A DNA stretch of 64,000 nt from CAVTGO01 sp963734275 (GTDB lineage Bacteria > Actinomycetota > UBA4738 > HRBIN12). The stretch spans positions 62,001 to 126,000 of the forward strand of contig CAVTGO010000005.1 in the NCBI GenBank assembly GCA_963734275.1. The letters run 5' to 3'. How positions within the stretch are numbered: the stretch's first letter is position 1; every line of letters begins with the position of its first letter. Shown here piece by piece: positions 54,322 through 62,908 of this stretch. Made by a program: the position numbers and the translations under genes. Under the pieces are notes generated by a model. It ran no database searches and was not told the DNA's origin. It worked only from the letters and a program-made list of their open reading frames with translations.

Positions 54322-55866
54322 TCAGTGGCGGAAGTGGCGGCGGCCGGTCACGACGACGGCCATCCCTCGCGCCTCGGCGACGGCGAGGACCTCCGCGTCG
54401 CGGACCGAGCCCCCGGGGTGGATCACGGCGGTCACGCCCGCGTCCGCCGCGACCTCGACGGCATCGGGGAACGGGAAGAACGCGTCGCTCGCCATCACCG
54501 AGCCCTTCGCGCGGTCCCCCGCCTTGCGGACGGCCAGGAACGAGGCGTCGACCCTCGACATCTGCCCGGCTCCGACGCCCACCGTGGCGAGCTCGCGCGC
54601 GAACACGATCGCGTTGGACTTCACGCGCATCGCCACGATCCAGGCGAAGAGCAGGTCTCGCCACTCGTCCTCGGTGGGCTCGCGGTCGGAGACGACCTCG
54701 AGGTCCTCGCGTAGCTCGGGCGCCGCGTCGCGGTCCTGCACGAGGGCGCCGCCGGGGAGCACGCGGACGTCGAGCCCCCCGCCGGTGGGCAGCGGGGCGC
54801 GCACCACGCGCAGACCCTTGCGCCCGGCGAAGGCCGCCAGGGCCCCGTCGGTGAACGCCGGCGCGACGACGACCTCCGTGAACACGTCCGCGGTGGCGGC
54901 CGCCGCGGCCTCGTCGGCCTCGCGCCCGAAGGCGACGATGCCGCCGAACGCGCTCACGCTGTCGGACTCGAACGCGCTCGCGTAGGCGTCGGCCGATGAG
55001 CGTCCGACGGCCGCGCCGCACGGGTTGTTGTGCTTCACGATCACGGCGGCAGGTCCGAGCGGATCGAGATCGGCCGCCAGCGCGTAGGCGGCGTCGACGT
55101 CCAGCCAGTTGTTGAAGGACATCTCCTTGCCCTCGACCACGACCTCCGCGCCGTGCAGCACGCCCGGCCCGGCGGCCTCGGCGTAGAGCCCGCCGCGCTG
55201 GTGCGGGTTCTCGCCGTAGCGAAGGTCCGCGACCTTCTCGTACGCGAGCCCGACGAACGAGGGCAGGGCCTCGCCCTCGGCGGCGAACCACGCGGCGACG
55301 GCGGCGTCGTATGCCGCCGTATGCGCGAACGCCTCCGCCGCGAGGGCGCGCCGCGTCTCGAGCGCGAGACCGCCGTCGCGCCGGACCTCGGCGAACACGT
55401 CGGCGTAGCGGGCGGGGCTCACGACGACGCCGACGGACGCGAAGTTCTTCGCGGCCGCGCGGACCATCGCCGGCCCGCCGATGTCGATCTTCTCGATCAC
55501 GTCGTCCGGTCCGGCGCCGCTTGCCACCGTCTCGCGGAACGGGTACAGGTTCACCACCACCAGCTCGAAGGGCTCGATGTCGTGCTCGGCGAGCTGCGCC
55601 TCGTGGTCGGGCTTGCGCCGGTCGGCCAAGATCCCCGCGTGGATCCGCGGATGGAGCGTTTTCACGCGGCCGTCGAGCATCTCCGGCGAACCCGTGACCT
55701 CCTCGACGCCGGTCACCTGCAGGCCCGCGTTCCGCAGCGCCTGCGCGGTGCCGCCGGAGGAAACGAGCTGGACGCCCAGCTCGGCGAGCCCGCGCGCCAG
55801 CTCCACCACGCCCGTCTTGTCGAAGACCGCGAGGAGCGCGCGTCGGACCGGACGGACCTCGCTCAC
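54322..55866 (-). CDS. purH: bifunctional AICAR formyltransferase/IMP cyclohydrolase
   Basis: 514 residues. N-terminal IMP cyclohydrolase domain: RALLAVFDKTGVVELARGLA, LVSSGGTAQALRNAG, DGRVKTLHPRIHAGILADRR and EKIDIGGPAMVRAAAKNFAS. C-terminal AICAR transformylase: DLRYGENPHQRGGLYAEAAG, GKEMSFNNWLDVDAAYALA, VIVKHNNPCGAAVG and MASDAFFPFPDAVEVAADAG, ending IHPGGSVRD and TGRRHFRH. Last two steps of IMP synthesis using 10-formyl-THF, which ties it to folD nearby. Starts overlapping purN. Confidence 0.96.
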   Translation of the reverse strand: MSEVRPVRRALLAVFDKTGVVELARGLAELGVQLVSSGGTAQALRNAGLQVTGVEEVTGSPEMLDGRVKTLHPRIHAGILADRRKPDHEAQLAEHDIEPFELVVVNLYPFRETVASGAGPDDVIEKIDIGGPAMVRAAAKNFASVGVVVSPARYADVFAEVRRDGGLALETRRALAAEAFAHTAAYDAAVAAWFAAEGEALPSFVGLAYEKVADLRYGENPHQRGGLYAEAAGPGVLHGAEVVVEGKEMSFNNWLDVDAAYALAADLDPLGPAAVIVKHNNPCGAAVGRSSADAYASAFESDSVSAFGGIVAFGREADEAAAAATADVFTEVVVAPAFTDGALAAFAGRKGLRVVRAPLPTGGGLDVRVLPGGALVQDRDAAPELREDLEVVSDREPTEDEWRDLLFAWIVAMRVKSNAIVFARELATVGVGAGQMSRVDASFLAVRKAGDRAKGSVMASDAFFPFPDAVEVAADAGVTAVIHPGGSVRDAEVLAVAEARGMAVVVTGRRHFRH

Positions 55867-56486
55867 CGCGCGACGTCCTCGAGGACGTGGACCCGCCGGC
55901 CGTCCAGCTTCAGCCGGCCCTCGACGAGCGCGCGGACCGCGGCGGGGAACAGCCGATGTTCGACCTCATGCACCCGCGCCTCGAGCGCGTCCCGGTCGTC
56001 GTCGGGCAGCACGGCGATCGCCTCCTGCGCCACGACCGGGCCGTGGTCGACCTCCTCGTCCACGAGGTGCACGGTGACGCCGGTCACCTTCACACCCCAG
56101 TCGAGCGCGTCGGCCACGGCGCTCGTGCCCGGGAACGCCGGCAGCAGGGCGGGGTGGACGTTCAGGATCTTGCCCGCGAAGGCCCGCACGACCTCCGGAC
56201 CCACGATCCGCATGAACCCCGCGAGCGCGACCACGTCGATCGACGCGGCGCTCAGCGCCTCGACCAACGCACGGTCGTAGGCGGGACGATGGGGGTGCCG
56301 GCGCGGATCCAGGAAGAGCGCTTCGACACCGCGTTCCCGCGCCCGTTCGAGCGCCCGAGCGTCGGGGCGATCCGATACCACCAGGGCGACCCGTGGCCCC
56401 ACCACCGGCTCGTCCAGCAGCGCCTGCAGGTTCGTGCCCTCGCCGGACGCGAGGACCGCAACGCGCGCGTCGATCACGCCTCGCAC
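55863..56486 (-). CDS. purN: phosphoribosylglycinamide formyltransferase
   Basis: 207 residues. VAVLASGEGTNLQALLDEPV (phosphate loop), VVALAGFMRIVGPEVVRAFA, KILNVHPALLPAFPGTSAVA (catalytic Asn and His) and VHLVDEEVDHGPVVAQEAIA (catalytic Asp). Third step of purine synthesis. Overlaps purH by 4 bases. Start chosen at GTG 56486; an internal start just before RVAVLASGEG is possible. Confidence 0.94.
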   Translation of the reverse strand: MRGVIDARVAVLASGEGTNLQALLDEPVVGPRVALVVSDRPDARALERARERGVEALFLDPRRHPHRPAYDRALVEALSAASIDVVALAGFMRIVGPEVVRAFAGKILNVHPALLPAFPGTSAVADALDWGVKVTGVTVHLVDEEVDHGPVVAQEAIAVLPDDDRDALEARVHEVEHRLFPAAVRALVEGRLKLDGRRVHVLEDVAR

Positions 56487-56538
56487 GCTAGGGACCGGGC
56501 CGAGCGACTGTCAAACGAGGCCCGGGATGGTCAGATCG

Positions 56539-57225
56539 TCAGACGCCGGTGAAGTCGAAGTCCGAGGGGATCTCGACCGGGGGTGAACCGATCACGATCG
56601 CGATCTCACGCTGGTCGACCAGCTCGATGTCCGCCGGGTCGCCCTCGAACGCCTCCCCGTCGATGAAGACCTGGATCACGGCGTCGGGCTCGCAGTAGCC
56701 GCCGACGCACTCGGCATCGAGGGCCACCCCCCACTCCGTGAAGAACTCGCCGAGCGTGTTCGGGCGGTCGATCGCCGCCTCGGTGTGCAACACGCCGTCG
56801 CTCGCGTGCGTGTGGAGCGGCGAGATGCACGGGTCGTCACACCCCTCCTCGGGGATCCCGCCCCAGCTGGGACCGAACTCGGTGTCGAACTCCTTCACGG
56901 CCGGGTCGTCGATGTCGATCCCGATCGCCGCGGGGACCTCGACAGGTTGCCCGTTGACGAACACGTCGAGATGCGCGTGGACGTGGAAGTCGAGGAACTC
57001 GACGGTGGCGGGCTCGAGCCCCGCCTCCTCGGCGCGCTCGAGCGGATCGGTCGGCCGGGGCCAGGGAGCGGCGCCCTCGGCCGGGGTCGGAGCCGCCGGC
57101 ACGCCCTCGGCGCCGTCGCCTTCGCCGTCGCCCTCGCCGTCGCCTCCGCAGGAGGCGAGCGCTAGGACGAGCATCGCGAGGGCGCATGCCATCATCCGGG
57201 TGCGGCGCGCCGTGGTCGGGGCCAT
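56539..57225 (-). CDS. His-rich secreted lipoprotein, unknown family
   Basis: 228 residues. Lipobox LALASC (Cys26) is followed by an acidic Gly/Asp/Glu linker. The folded part contains FLDFHVHAHLDVFVNGQPVE, CDDPCISPLHTHASDGVLHT and TLGEFFTEWGVALDAECVGG. The HVHAH and HTH...H clusters with two Cys pairs suggest a metal site on the cell surface. Similar hypothetical proteins occur in actinobacteria and archaea, from memory; no function is known to me. Confidence 0.7.
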   Translation of the reverse strand: MAPTTARRTRMMACALAMLVLALASCGGDGEGDGEGDGAEGVPAAPTPAEGAAPWPRPTDPLERAEEAGLEPATVEFLDFHVHAHLDVFVNGQPVEVPAAIGIDIDDPAVKEFDTEFGPSWGGIPEEGCDDPCISPLHTHASDGVLHTEAAIDRPNTLGEFFTEWGVALDAECVGGYCEPDAVIQVFIDGEAFEGDPADIELVDQREIAIVIGSPPVEIPSDFDFTGV

Positions 57226-57290
57226 TCAGGTGCAGCGTACAAGTGTTCGCTCCCATCCATCGAGACACGGGTGGGCGGTACGCTTCGTCC

Positions 57291-57896
57291 GTGCCGCCCG
57301 AGGAACGGACCTCTCGGAGCGCCGACCGGTGCGGCCTGCACCCGGGGAGCGCAGCCGTCGCCCGATGCGACGGCTGCGGTCGCCCCTTGTGCCTCTCGTG
57401 CGCCGTCCCCGTCCGCGGCAAGGCCTTCGGGGCCGAGTGCCTTGCGGAGGCCCTCGGGTCCGAGGTGGCCCCCGAGGCGGTCGCCCCCGCCCGTCCCCCC
57501 GGGGCGTCGGCGAGGCGGGTGGCACGCGCCGCGTTCGCGGCGGCTGCCGTGGCGACCCTGGTGCCGTGGAGCCGGTTCGGGCCCGGTTCGAGCGCCCTCG
57601 GCGCGTGGAGTCGCCACGCGAGGTGGTCCACGGTGGCCGTCGTAGCGGCCCTGGCCGGGCTCGCGCTCTCGGTCGCCCTCCAGGCCCCGTGGTTCCGCGC
57701 GCGGGGATGGCAGGTCGTCGCGGGCCTCCTCGGGTGGGTCACGTCGGTAGCCTCCGCGCTGTTCATCGCCTGGCCGCCGGACTTCTCCAGCCCGTGGCTC
57801 GGGCCCTGGATCGCCGCCGTCTCGGGCGGGATGGCGTGCGCCGCGTCGTTCGTGGCGCTCCGGGGCGCGAGAGAACCCGAACGCGTCAGTGTTTGA
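57291..57896 (+). CDS. B-box-type zinc-finger membrane protein
   Basis: 201 residues. N-terminal B-box-like zinc binding: DRCGLHPGSAAVARCDGCGR then PLCLSCAV (four Cys plus His). Four membrane helices follow (about 60-80, 105-125, 140-160 and 170-190). This small architecture is common in actinobacteria with unknown function. Start is the GTG at 57291 just before PPEERTSRSADRC; the frame open to 57186 overlaps the divergent lipoprotein and is rejected. Confidence 0.7.
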   Translation: MPPEERTSRSADRCGLHPGSAAVARCDGCGRPLCLSCAVPVRGKAFGAECLAEALGSEVAPEAVAPARPPGASARRVARAAFAAAAVATLVPWSRFGPGSSALGAWSRHARWSTVAVVAALAGLALSVALQAPWFRARGWQVVAGLLGWVTSVASALFIAWPPDFSSPWLGPWIAAVSGGMACAASFVALRGAREPERVSV

Positions 57897-57984
57897 CTCG
57901 GCTCCGGGCGGGGTGTTCGATACCCGCAGCGTGGCTCGGCTGCACCGGTGACCGAGCGCGGGGGGAGCCTGGAAAGGAGCCCGG

Positions 57985-58458
57985 ATGTCGCAAGCGAAGT
58001 TCGACATGTCGAAGATGTCCACGGCGAGCAAGATCTTGCTCGGCGCAGGCATCTTGTACCTGATCGATCTGTTCCTGCCGTGGCAGCGGGTCTGCATCGA
58101 CCTCGGGATCCCGGGGGTCGGCGGGTGTGCCTCTGCCAGCGGGGCCTCGGGGATCGGCATCCTCAACCTGCTGCTGGTCATCGCCCTGATCGCCTGGGAG
58201 GGCATGGCCCTGGCCGGCGTCCAGATCAACGCGCCGCGCTCCATGGTGAGCGCGGGCATCGCGGGCGCCATCGTCGTCTTCACGATCCTGAAGATCGTCG
58301 TGGACAGCGAGGCGATCTACCTGTTCGCCTGGGTGGGGCTCATCCTGGCGGCGGTCATCGGCTATGGCGGCTGGATGAGGTGGCAGGAGCATCAGGCGAG
58401 TGGAGGCGGCACGATGCCCGCTCCGCCCATGGACTCGGGCGGCGGCTTCACGAGCTGA
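57985..58458 (+). CDS. four-helix membrane protein, unknown
   Basis: 157 residues with four hydrophobic helices (about 18-33, 60-80, 90-108 and 115-131) and a Gly/Pro-rich tail (GGGTMPAPPMDSGGGFTS). The first helix ends in LPWQRVC, a pattern seen in many small actinobacterial membrane proteins. SD AAAGGAGC lies 5 bases before the ATG. A strong hairpin follows the stop. Function unknown. Confidence 0.7.
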   Translation: MSQAKFDMSKMSTASKILLGAGILYLIDLFLPWQRVCIDLGIPGVGGCASASGASGIGILNLLLVIALIAWEGMALAGVQINAPRSMVSAGIAGAIVVFTILKIVVDSEAIYLFAWVGLILAAVIGYGGWMRWQEHQASGGGTMPAPPMDSGGGFTS

Positions 58459-58476
58459 CGCTCGACGCACACGTCC

Positions 58477-58508
58477 CGAGAGGCCCGGCCGTCCGGCCGG
58501 GCCTCTCG
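58477..58508 (+). terminator. 15-bp perfect hairpin, terminator without T-tract
   Basis: CGAGAGGCCCGGCCG and its exact complement CGGCCGGGCCTCTCG are separated by two bases, giving a very stable stem with a small effective loop 19 bases after the TGA at 58458. No T-run follows (GCGTTGCC), as is common for terminators of GC-rich actinobacteria. Confidence 0.75.
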
Positions 58509-58552
58509 CGTTGCCGCCTCCCCGGGGGACGGGGCTACGATGACCCGACGCC

Positions 58553-59113
58553 GTGAAACGATGCCCCTTCTGCGCCGAGGAGATCCTCGACGAAGCGATC
58601 AAGTGCCGCTACTGCGGGAGCATGCTCACCAGCGAGGGCGTCACCACAACCCCCTCGCCCGACGACGCCCTCCAGTACACGCATTCGGGGAGCCGGTACC
58701 TCCTCGGCTACGGGAGCGACTTCTTCGGGATCTGGGACCGGGGTGGTGGGGGCGGACCGGTCTCGCGCTACCCGAGGACGGACGACGGATGGCGCTCTGC
58801 GTGGCTCGCCTTCACGGCCGAGGAGCCGCACAGCACCGAGGTCGGCATCGGTCCGCCGGGAACGCCGGTGCCGCTCACGTCCGGCCCCCCGCCGCCCGGC
58901 GGGCTCGGCTCGACGTTCCCGAGGCCCGGCGCCAAGGTTAGCGGCGCGTGGTGGCTGCTGCCGATCTTCATGGGCTGGCTCGGCGGGCTGATCGCGTGGC
59001 TGGTGAACAAGGACGCGGATCCGCAGAAGGCCCGGGCCATGCTCATCACCGGGATCTCGATCAGCGTGGCGATATTCGTCCTAGCGGTCGTCGCCATGTC
59101 GACGACGACCTGA
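58553..59113 (+). CDS. zinc-ribbon membrane protein
   Basis: 186 residues. N-terminal zinc ribbon KRCPFCAEEILDEAIKCRYC, a Gly/Pro-rich middle, and a C-terminal pair of helices (WWLLPIFMGWLGGLIAWLV and ITGISISVAIFVLAVVA) joined by NKDADPQKARAM. The helix pair with its short charged loop is a recurring module in actinobacterial proteins. GTG start. The last 53 bases overlap the convergent membrane-protein gene. Confidence 0.75.
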   Translation: MKRCPFCAEEILDEAIKCRYCGSMLTSEGVTTTPSPDDALQYTHSGSRYLLGYGSDFFGIWDRGGGGGPVSRYPRTDDGWRSAWLAFTAEEPHSTEVGIGPPGTPVPLTSGPPPPGGLGSTFPRPGAKVSGAWWLLPIFMGWLGGLIAWLVNKDADPQKARAMLITGISISVAIFVLAVVAMSTTT

Positions 59114-60425
59114 CCCTTCCCCCTGCCCAGAACGCCCCGAGGCCCCCACCGATCACGCCCCACGCCAGCGCGACGAGGGTCCCGCCGACCGGGTCGGGTC
59201 CGATCCAGATCGCCCCGCCGCCCGCCTCCTCCCCGAACGCCGCCCCGTAGGCCACCGTGACCGAGCCGAGCAGGCACGTCGCGAACACGAGGGCCCCGAA
59301 GACGAGTCCGGCCATCGCCCCCCCGAGCGCCGCGTCGCGCCCGGCCAGCTCCGAACGGCGCGCGACCCACCGCCCGCCGAGGAGCGTCGCGAGCGCCGGC
59401 ACGAGCAGGAAGAGGAGGTAGCCGCGCGGCGCGCCGCCGACGGCATCACGCGCGACCGCTGAGGGACCTCCGAGGATCGGCGAGAGCGGGCCGGCCGAAC
59501 GCGGGAAGCGGTCGTAGCAGAGGAACTCGGCCTCCACGCTCCCCCCGACGACGTCGCACCCGCCCATGGCCGGTACCAGCGTCCACGCCGCCTCGTTCGG
59601 CGCGAGCGCGACGTGATGGGCGAGGACGACGGCACCGACGCCGGCGCGATCGAACACCGTTCGGTAGTACCGCGCGGTCGAGGGCGTCAGCACGGCCGCG
59701 GGGCCGTCGGGTTGCACGACGCCCGCGAGGAAGAGCCCCGCGTACGAGAGCCCGAGCGCGACCGCGAGCATCCGCCACCCGCCCGCGAGGACCGACCCCG
59801 CCAGGGCCGGGCGAAGGCCCTCGCGCCGCGACCCGAGCACGGCGTACGCGCCCCCGGCCGCGCCGGCTGCCGCCGCGATCGCCATCGGGAAGACGAACGA
59901 CTGCCAGACCGACAGGCTCACGCGGAGCTCCCCGGCGATCGAGGAGCCGACCGTGAGGTCTTCGCGGAGACGCACGACGAGTCCGACGAGGAGGCACGGC
60001 ACGGCGTACCCGGGCGCGACGCGCGCCCCGAGGGCCGCGGCGACCGCCGCGCCCTCCGCGTCTCGAGCCGAGGCCCGGCCGGCCCGGAACAGCATCCACA
60101 CACCGATCGCCGTGACCCCGAGCAGGGCGATGCCCACGCTCACCGAGGCTCCGCCTCCCGAGGGGATCGGCGAGCCCGGCAGGGCCCCAACCAGCGGCCC
60201 GATGTCCACATCGGAGGCCTCGAGCGTGATGGCGACGTGATGGAGCGCCCCGAGATACAGGGCGCCGATCCGGAGGAACGTCGAGAACGGGAGGCCAGGG
60301 TCCGCGACGAGGTAGGCGGCGAGGGCGGCCGCTTGCCCGATGCCCGCGACCACCAGGAACGCGAGTGAACCGCGGACGAGGGCGGCCGCCCAGCCGGCCC
60401 GCGCGGCCGGCCGGTCGTGCGGCAT
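59061..60425 (-). CDS. polytopic membrane protein (about 10 helices), unknown
   Basis: 454 residues. Hydrophobic helices are spaced along the whole length (for example LVRGSLAFLVVAGIGQAAAL, VSVGIALLGVTAIGVWMLFR, YLLFLLVPALATLLGG, GLVFGALVFATCLLGSVTVA). Soluble loops include VVLAHHVALAPNEAAWTLVP and GGCDVVGGSVEAEFLCYDRF with two Cys. Resembles the DUF6350/streptophobe-type actinobacterial membrane proteins in outline only. ATG overlaps the sucD stop (ATGA), so it is expressed with sucCD. The C-terminus overlaps the convergent gene by 53 bases. Confidence 0.65.
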   Translation of the reverse strand: MPHDRPAARAGWAAALVRGSLAFLVVAGIGQAAALAAYLVADPGLPFSTFLRIGALYLGALHHVAITLEASDVDIGPLVGALPGSPIPSGGGASVSVGIALLGVTAIGVWMLFRAGRASARDAEGAAVAAALGARVAPGYAVPCLLVGLVVRLREDLTVGSSIAGELRVSLSVWQSFVFPMAIAAAAGAAGGAYAVLGSRREGLRPALAGSVLAGGWRMLAVALGLSYAGLFLAGVVQPDGPAAVLTPSTARYYRTVFDRAGVGAVVLAHHVALAPNEAAWTLVPAMGGCDVVGGSVEAEFLCYDRFPRSAGPLSPILGGPSAVARDAVGGAPRGYLLFLLVPALATLLGGRWVARRSELAGRDAALGGAMAGLVFGALVFATCLLGSVTVAYGAAFGEEAGGGAIWIGPDPVGGTLVALAWGVIGGGLGAFWAGGRVRSSSTWRRPLGRISPR

Positions 60426-61294
60426 CACGACAGGGTTGCCTCGACCAGCTCGGCGACCTCGCTCGGCGTCCTGCCGACCCGCACGCCGACGGCCTCGAGG
60501 GCCTCGGCCTTGCCCTTCGCGGTGCCGCTCGAGCCCGTGATGATCGCGCCGGCGTGGCCCATCCGCTTGCCGGCCGGCGCTGTGAATCCCGCGATGTAGG
60601 CGACGACCGGCTTGCGCATCCGATCGGCGATGAACGCCGCGGCGCGCTCCTCGTCGTCGCCGCCGATCTCGCCGATCATCGTCACCAGGTCGGTCTCGGG
60701 ATCGGCCTCGAAACGCTCCAGCGACTCGACGAACCCGATCCCGTGGACGGGGTCGCCGCCCATGCCGACGCACGTCGACTGCCCGAGCCCCCGCTGCGTG
60801 AGCTCGTGCACGATCTGGTAGGTGAGCGTGCCGCTCCTGGACACGAGGCCCACACGGCCCGCCGAGCAGATCTCGCCCGGGATGATGCCGACGTTCGACC
60901 GACCGGGGCTGATCACGCCGGGGCAGTTCGGCCCGACGAGCGCGACACCCGACCCGCGGAGCGAGCTCCTCACCTGCGCCATGTCGCGGACCGGGATCCC
61001 CTCGGTGATGCAGACGATCAGGTCGACCTCGGCGTCGATGGCCTCGTGGATCGCCTCGGCCGCGAAGCGAGCGGGCACGAAGATCAGCGAGGTGTTCGCG
61101 CCCGTCTCCTCCACGGCGTCGGCGACGGTATCGAACACGGGGATGCCCTCCACGTCCTGCCCGCCCTTGCCGGGCGTCACCCCTGCGACGACCTGCGTGC
61201 CGTAGTCGCGGTTGCGCAGCGAGTGGAAGGTCCCCTCCGAGCCGGTGATGCCCTGAACGACGACCCGCGTGTCCCGGTCGACGAGGATCGCCAT
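60425..61294 (-). CDS. sucD: succinyl-CoA synthetase alpha subunit
   Basis: 289 residues. RDTRVVVQGITGSEGTFHSL (CoA-binding Rossmann), VLVF-like TSLIFVPARFAAEAIHEAID, LVGPNCPGVISPGRSNVGII, GRVGLVSRSGTLTYQIVHEL and the phosphohistidine loop YIAGFTAPAGKRMGHAGAII. Directly follows sucC. Links the mutase product succinyl-CoA to succinate and ATP/GTP formation. Confidence 0.96.
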   Translation of the reverse strand: MAILVDRDTRVVVQGITGSEGTFHSLRNRDYGTQVVAGVTPGKGGQDVEGIPVFDTVADAVEETGANTSLIFVPARFAAEAIHEAIDAEVDLIVCITEGIPVRDMAQVRSSLRGSGVALVGPNCPGVISPGRSNVGIIPGEICSAGRVGLVSRSGTLTYQIVHELTQRGLGQSTCVGMGGDPVHGIGFVESLERFEADPETDLVTMIGEIGGDDEERAAAFIADRMRKPVVAYIAGFTAPAGKRMGHAGAIITGSSGTAKGKAEALEAVGVRVGRTPSEVAELVEATLS

Positions 61295-62440
61295 CTAGGC
61301 TGCGGCCCCCTTCGCCAGATCGGCCGCCTCGCGCGCGGCCTCTAGCATCGTGGCGGCGGGGACGATCATCGGGTGATCGGCCGCGGCGAGGATGGCGCGG
61401 CCCTCCTGGGCGTTCGTACCGTCGAGCCGGACGACGATGGGCACCCGCGGCGTCACGCGCTCGAGCGCCTCGAGGATGCCCTTCGCCACGAGGTCGCAGC
61501 GCGTGATCCCGCCGAAGATGTTCACGAGCACGCTCTTCACGTCCGGGTCGGACAGGATCACCTCGAGCGAGGTGGCCATCGTGTCGACGCTCGCCCCGCC
61601 GCCGACGTCCAGGAAGTTGGCCGCGCGCGCCCCCGCCTGCTGGACGACGTCCAGCGTCGACATCACGAGGCCCGCTCCATTGCCGATGATGCCGACCTCG
61701 CCGTCGAGCTTCACGTACTGGAGGCCGGCGTCCCTCGCGCGCTCCTCGACGGGATCGATCGGGAACGAGTCCTTCAGCGCCGCGACGTCCGGCTGGCGGA
61801 AGAGCGCGTTGTCGTCCACCGTGACCTTCGCGTCGAGCGCCATCACCGTCCCGTCGGTGAGCCGGACGAACGGGTTGACCTCGACGAGCGTGGCGTCGGC
61901 CGCGGCCAGGACCTGGTGCATCTTGCCGAGGAGCTCCGCAGAGCCCTCGCGGGCCTCGGGCGGGAGGTGACCGGTGAGGCGGCGGGCGTGGTACGAACGG
62001 AGCCCGCGGACGGCGTCGACGTGGAGGCGGCGGATCGCCCGCGGCGTGGTCCTCGCGACCTCCTCGATGTCCACGCCGCCCTCGTTCGAGACCATCGCGA
62101 GGTAGCGGCCGGCGCCGCGATCGAGCGAGATCGCCGCGTAGTACTGCGCCGCGATGTCCACGAGCTCCTCCACGAGCACGCGCGTGACGGGCATGTCCTT
62201 GAAGCCGTTCTCGAGCATCCCGCGCGCGGCGTCGGCGGCTTCCGGCGGCGAATGCACCAGGGCGATCCCGCCGCCCTTGCCGCGCCCGCCCGCCTGCACC
62301 TGGACCTTGACGGCGACCTCGCCGCCCAGGCGCTCGGCGGCCGCGGCGGCTTCCCCCGGCGTGGTGGCCACCTCGCGCTTCGGGAGGGCGATCCCGTGGC
62401 GCTCGAACAGATCCTTGCCCTGATGCTCGTAGAGATCCAC
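61295..62440 (-). CDS. sucC: succinyl-CoA synthetase beta subunit
   Basis: 381 residues from GTG 62440. ATP-grasp: LYEHQGKDLFERHGIALPKR, VAVKVQVQAGGRGKGGGIAL, TLVEVNPFVRLTDGTVMALD, FLDVGGGASVDTMATSLEVI and VLVNIFGGITRCDLVAKGIL (contact with the alpha subunit). The start overlaps the stop of the B12-binding mutase subunit (TAGTG), placing mutase product formation and use in one operon. The frame stays open upstream to 63868, but that part is antisense to the next gene. Confidence 0.95.
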   Translation of the reverse strand: MDLYEHQGKDLFERHGIALPKREVATTPGEAAAAAERLGGEVAVKVQVQAGGRGKGGGIALVHSPPEAADAARGMLENGFKDMPVTRVLVEELVDIAAQYYAAISLDRGAGRYLAMVSNEGGVDIEEVARTTPRAIRRLHVDAVRGLRSYHARRLTGHLPPEAREGSAELLGKMHQVLAAADATLVEVNPFVRLTDGTVMALDAKVTVDDNALFRQPDVAALKDSFPIDPVEERARDAGLQYVKLDGEVGIIGNGAGLVMSTLDVVQQAGARAANFLDVGGGASVDTMATSLEVILSDPDVKSVLVNIFGGITRCDLVAKGILEALERVTPRVPIVVRLDGTNAQEGRAILAAADHPMIVPAATMLEAAREAADLAKGAAA

Positions 62441-62844
62441 TAGGCGGTCTGCTCCGCGAGGCGCTCGTTCAGCCACGCGACGATCTCGCCGGTCGTCGCG
62501 CCGGGGGTGAAGATCTTCTCGACGCCGGCCTCCTCGAGCTTGGGGATGTCGTCCCTCGGCACGATGCCGCCGCCGAAGATGACGACATCGCCGGCGCCCT
62601 TCTCGCGCAGGAGGTTCACGACCCTCGGGAACAGCGTCATGTGCGCCCCCGAGTGGCACGAGAGCCCGACCGCGTCCGCGTCCTCCTGGATCGTGGTCTC
62701 GGCGATCTGCTCGGGGGTCTGGTGCAGGCCGGTGTAGATGACCTCGAAGCCGGCGTCGCGCAGGGCGCGCGCTACCACCTTGACCCCGCGGTCGTGACCA
62801 TCGAGGCCGGGCTTCGCGACGATGATGCGGCGCTTGGCAGGCAT
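62440..62844 (-). CDS. mcmA2: methylmalonyl-CoA mutase, B12-binding subunit
   Basis: 134 residues. Rossmann-like B12 domain with the base-off motif KPGLDGHDRGVKVVARALRD (His17 as lower axial ligand), EVIYTGLHQTPEQIAETTIQ, DAVGLSCHSGAHMTLFPRVV and VIFGGGIVPRDDIPKLEEAG. Complements the large subunit at 37949. First gene of an operon with sucC, sucD and a membrane protein. ATG start at 62844. Confidence 0.95.
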   Translation of the reverse strand: MPAKRRIIVAKPGLDGHDRGVKVVARALRDAGFEVIYTGLHQTPEQIAETTIQEDADAVGLSCHSGAHMTLFPRVVNLLREKGAGDVVIFGGGIVPRDDIPKLEEAGVEKIFTPGATTGEIVAWLNERLAEQTA

Positions 62845-62908
62845 CCGCGGGAGAGTCTAGCGAAGCCTCGGTTGCGGCCGGTCCGCCCGGCGACGGAGGA
62901 TGCCACCC

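Noticed and set aside
53696..55291. Extended minus-strand frame covering purH as part of the methyltransferase
   Set aside because: Codons upstream of 54316 are low-complexity Arg/Gly/Ala and lie on the same strand but in another frame than purH, which has full motifs.
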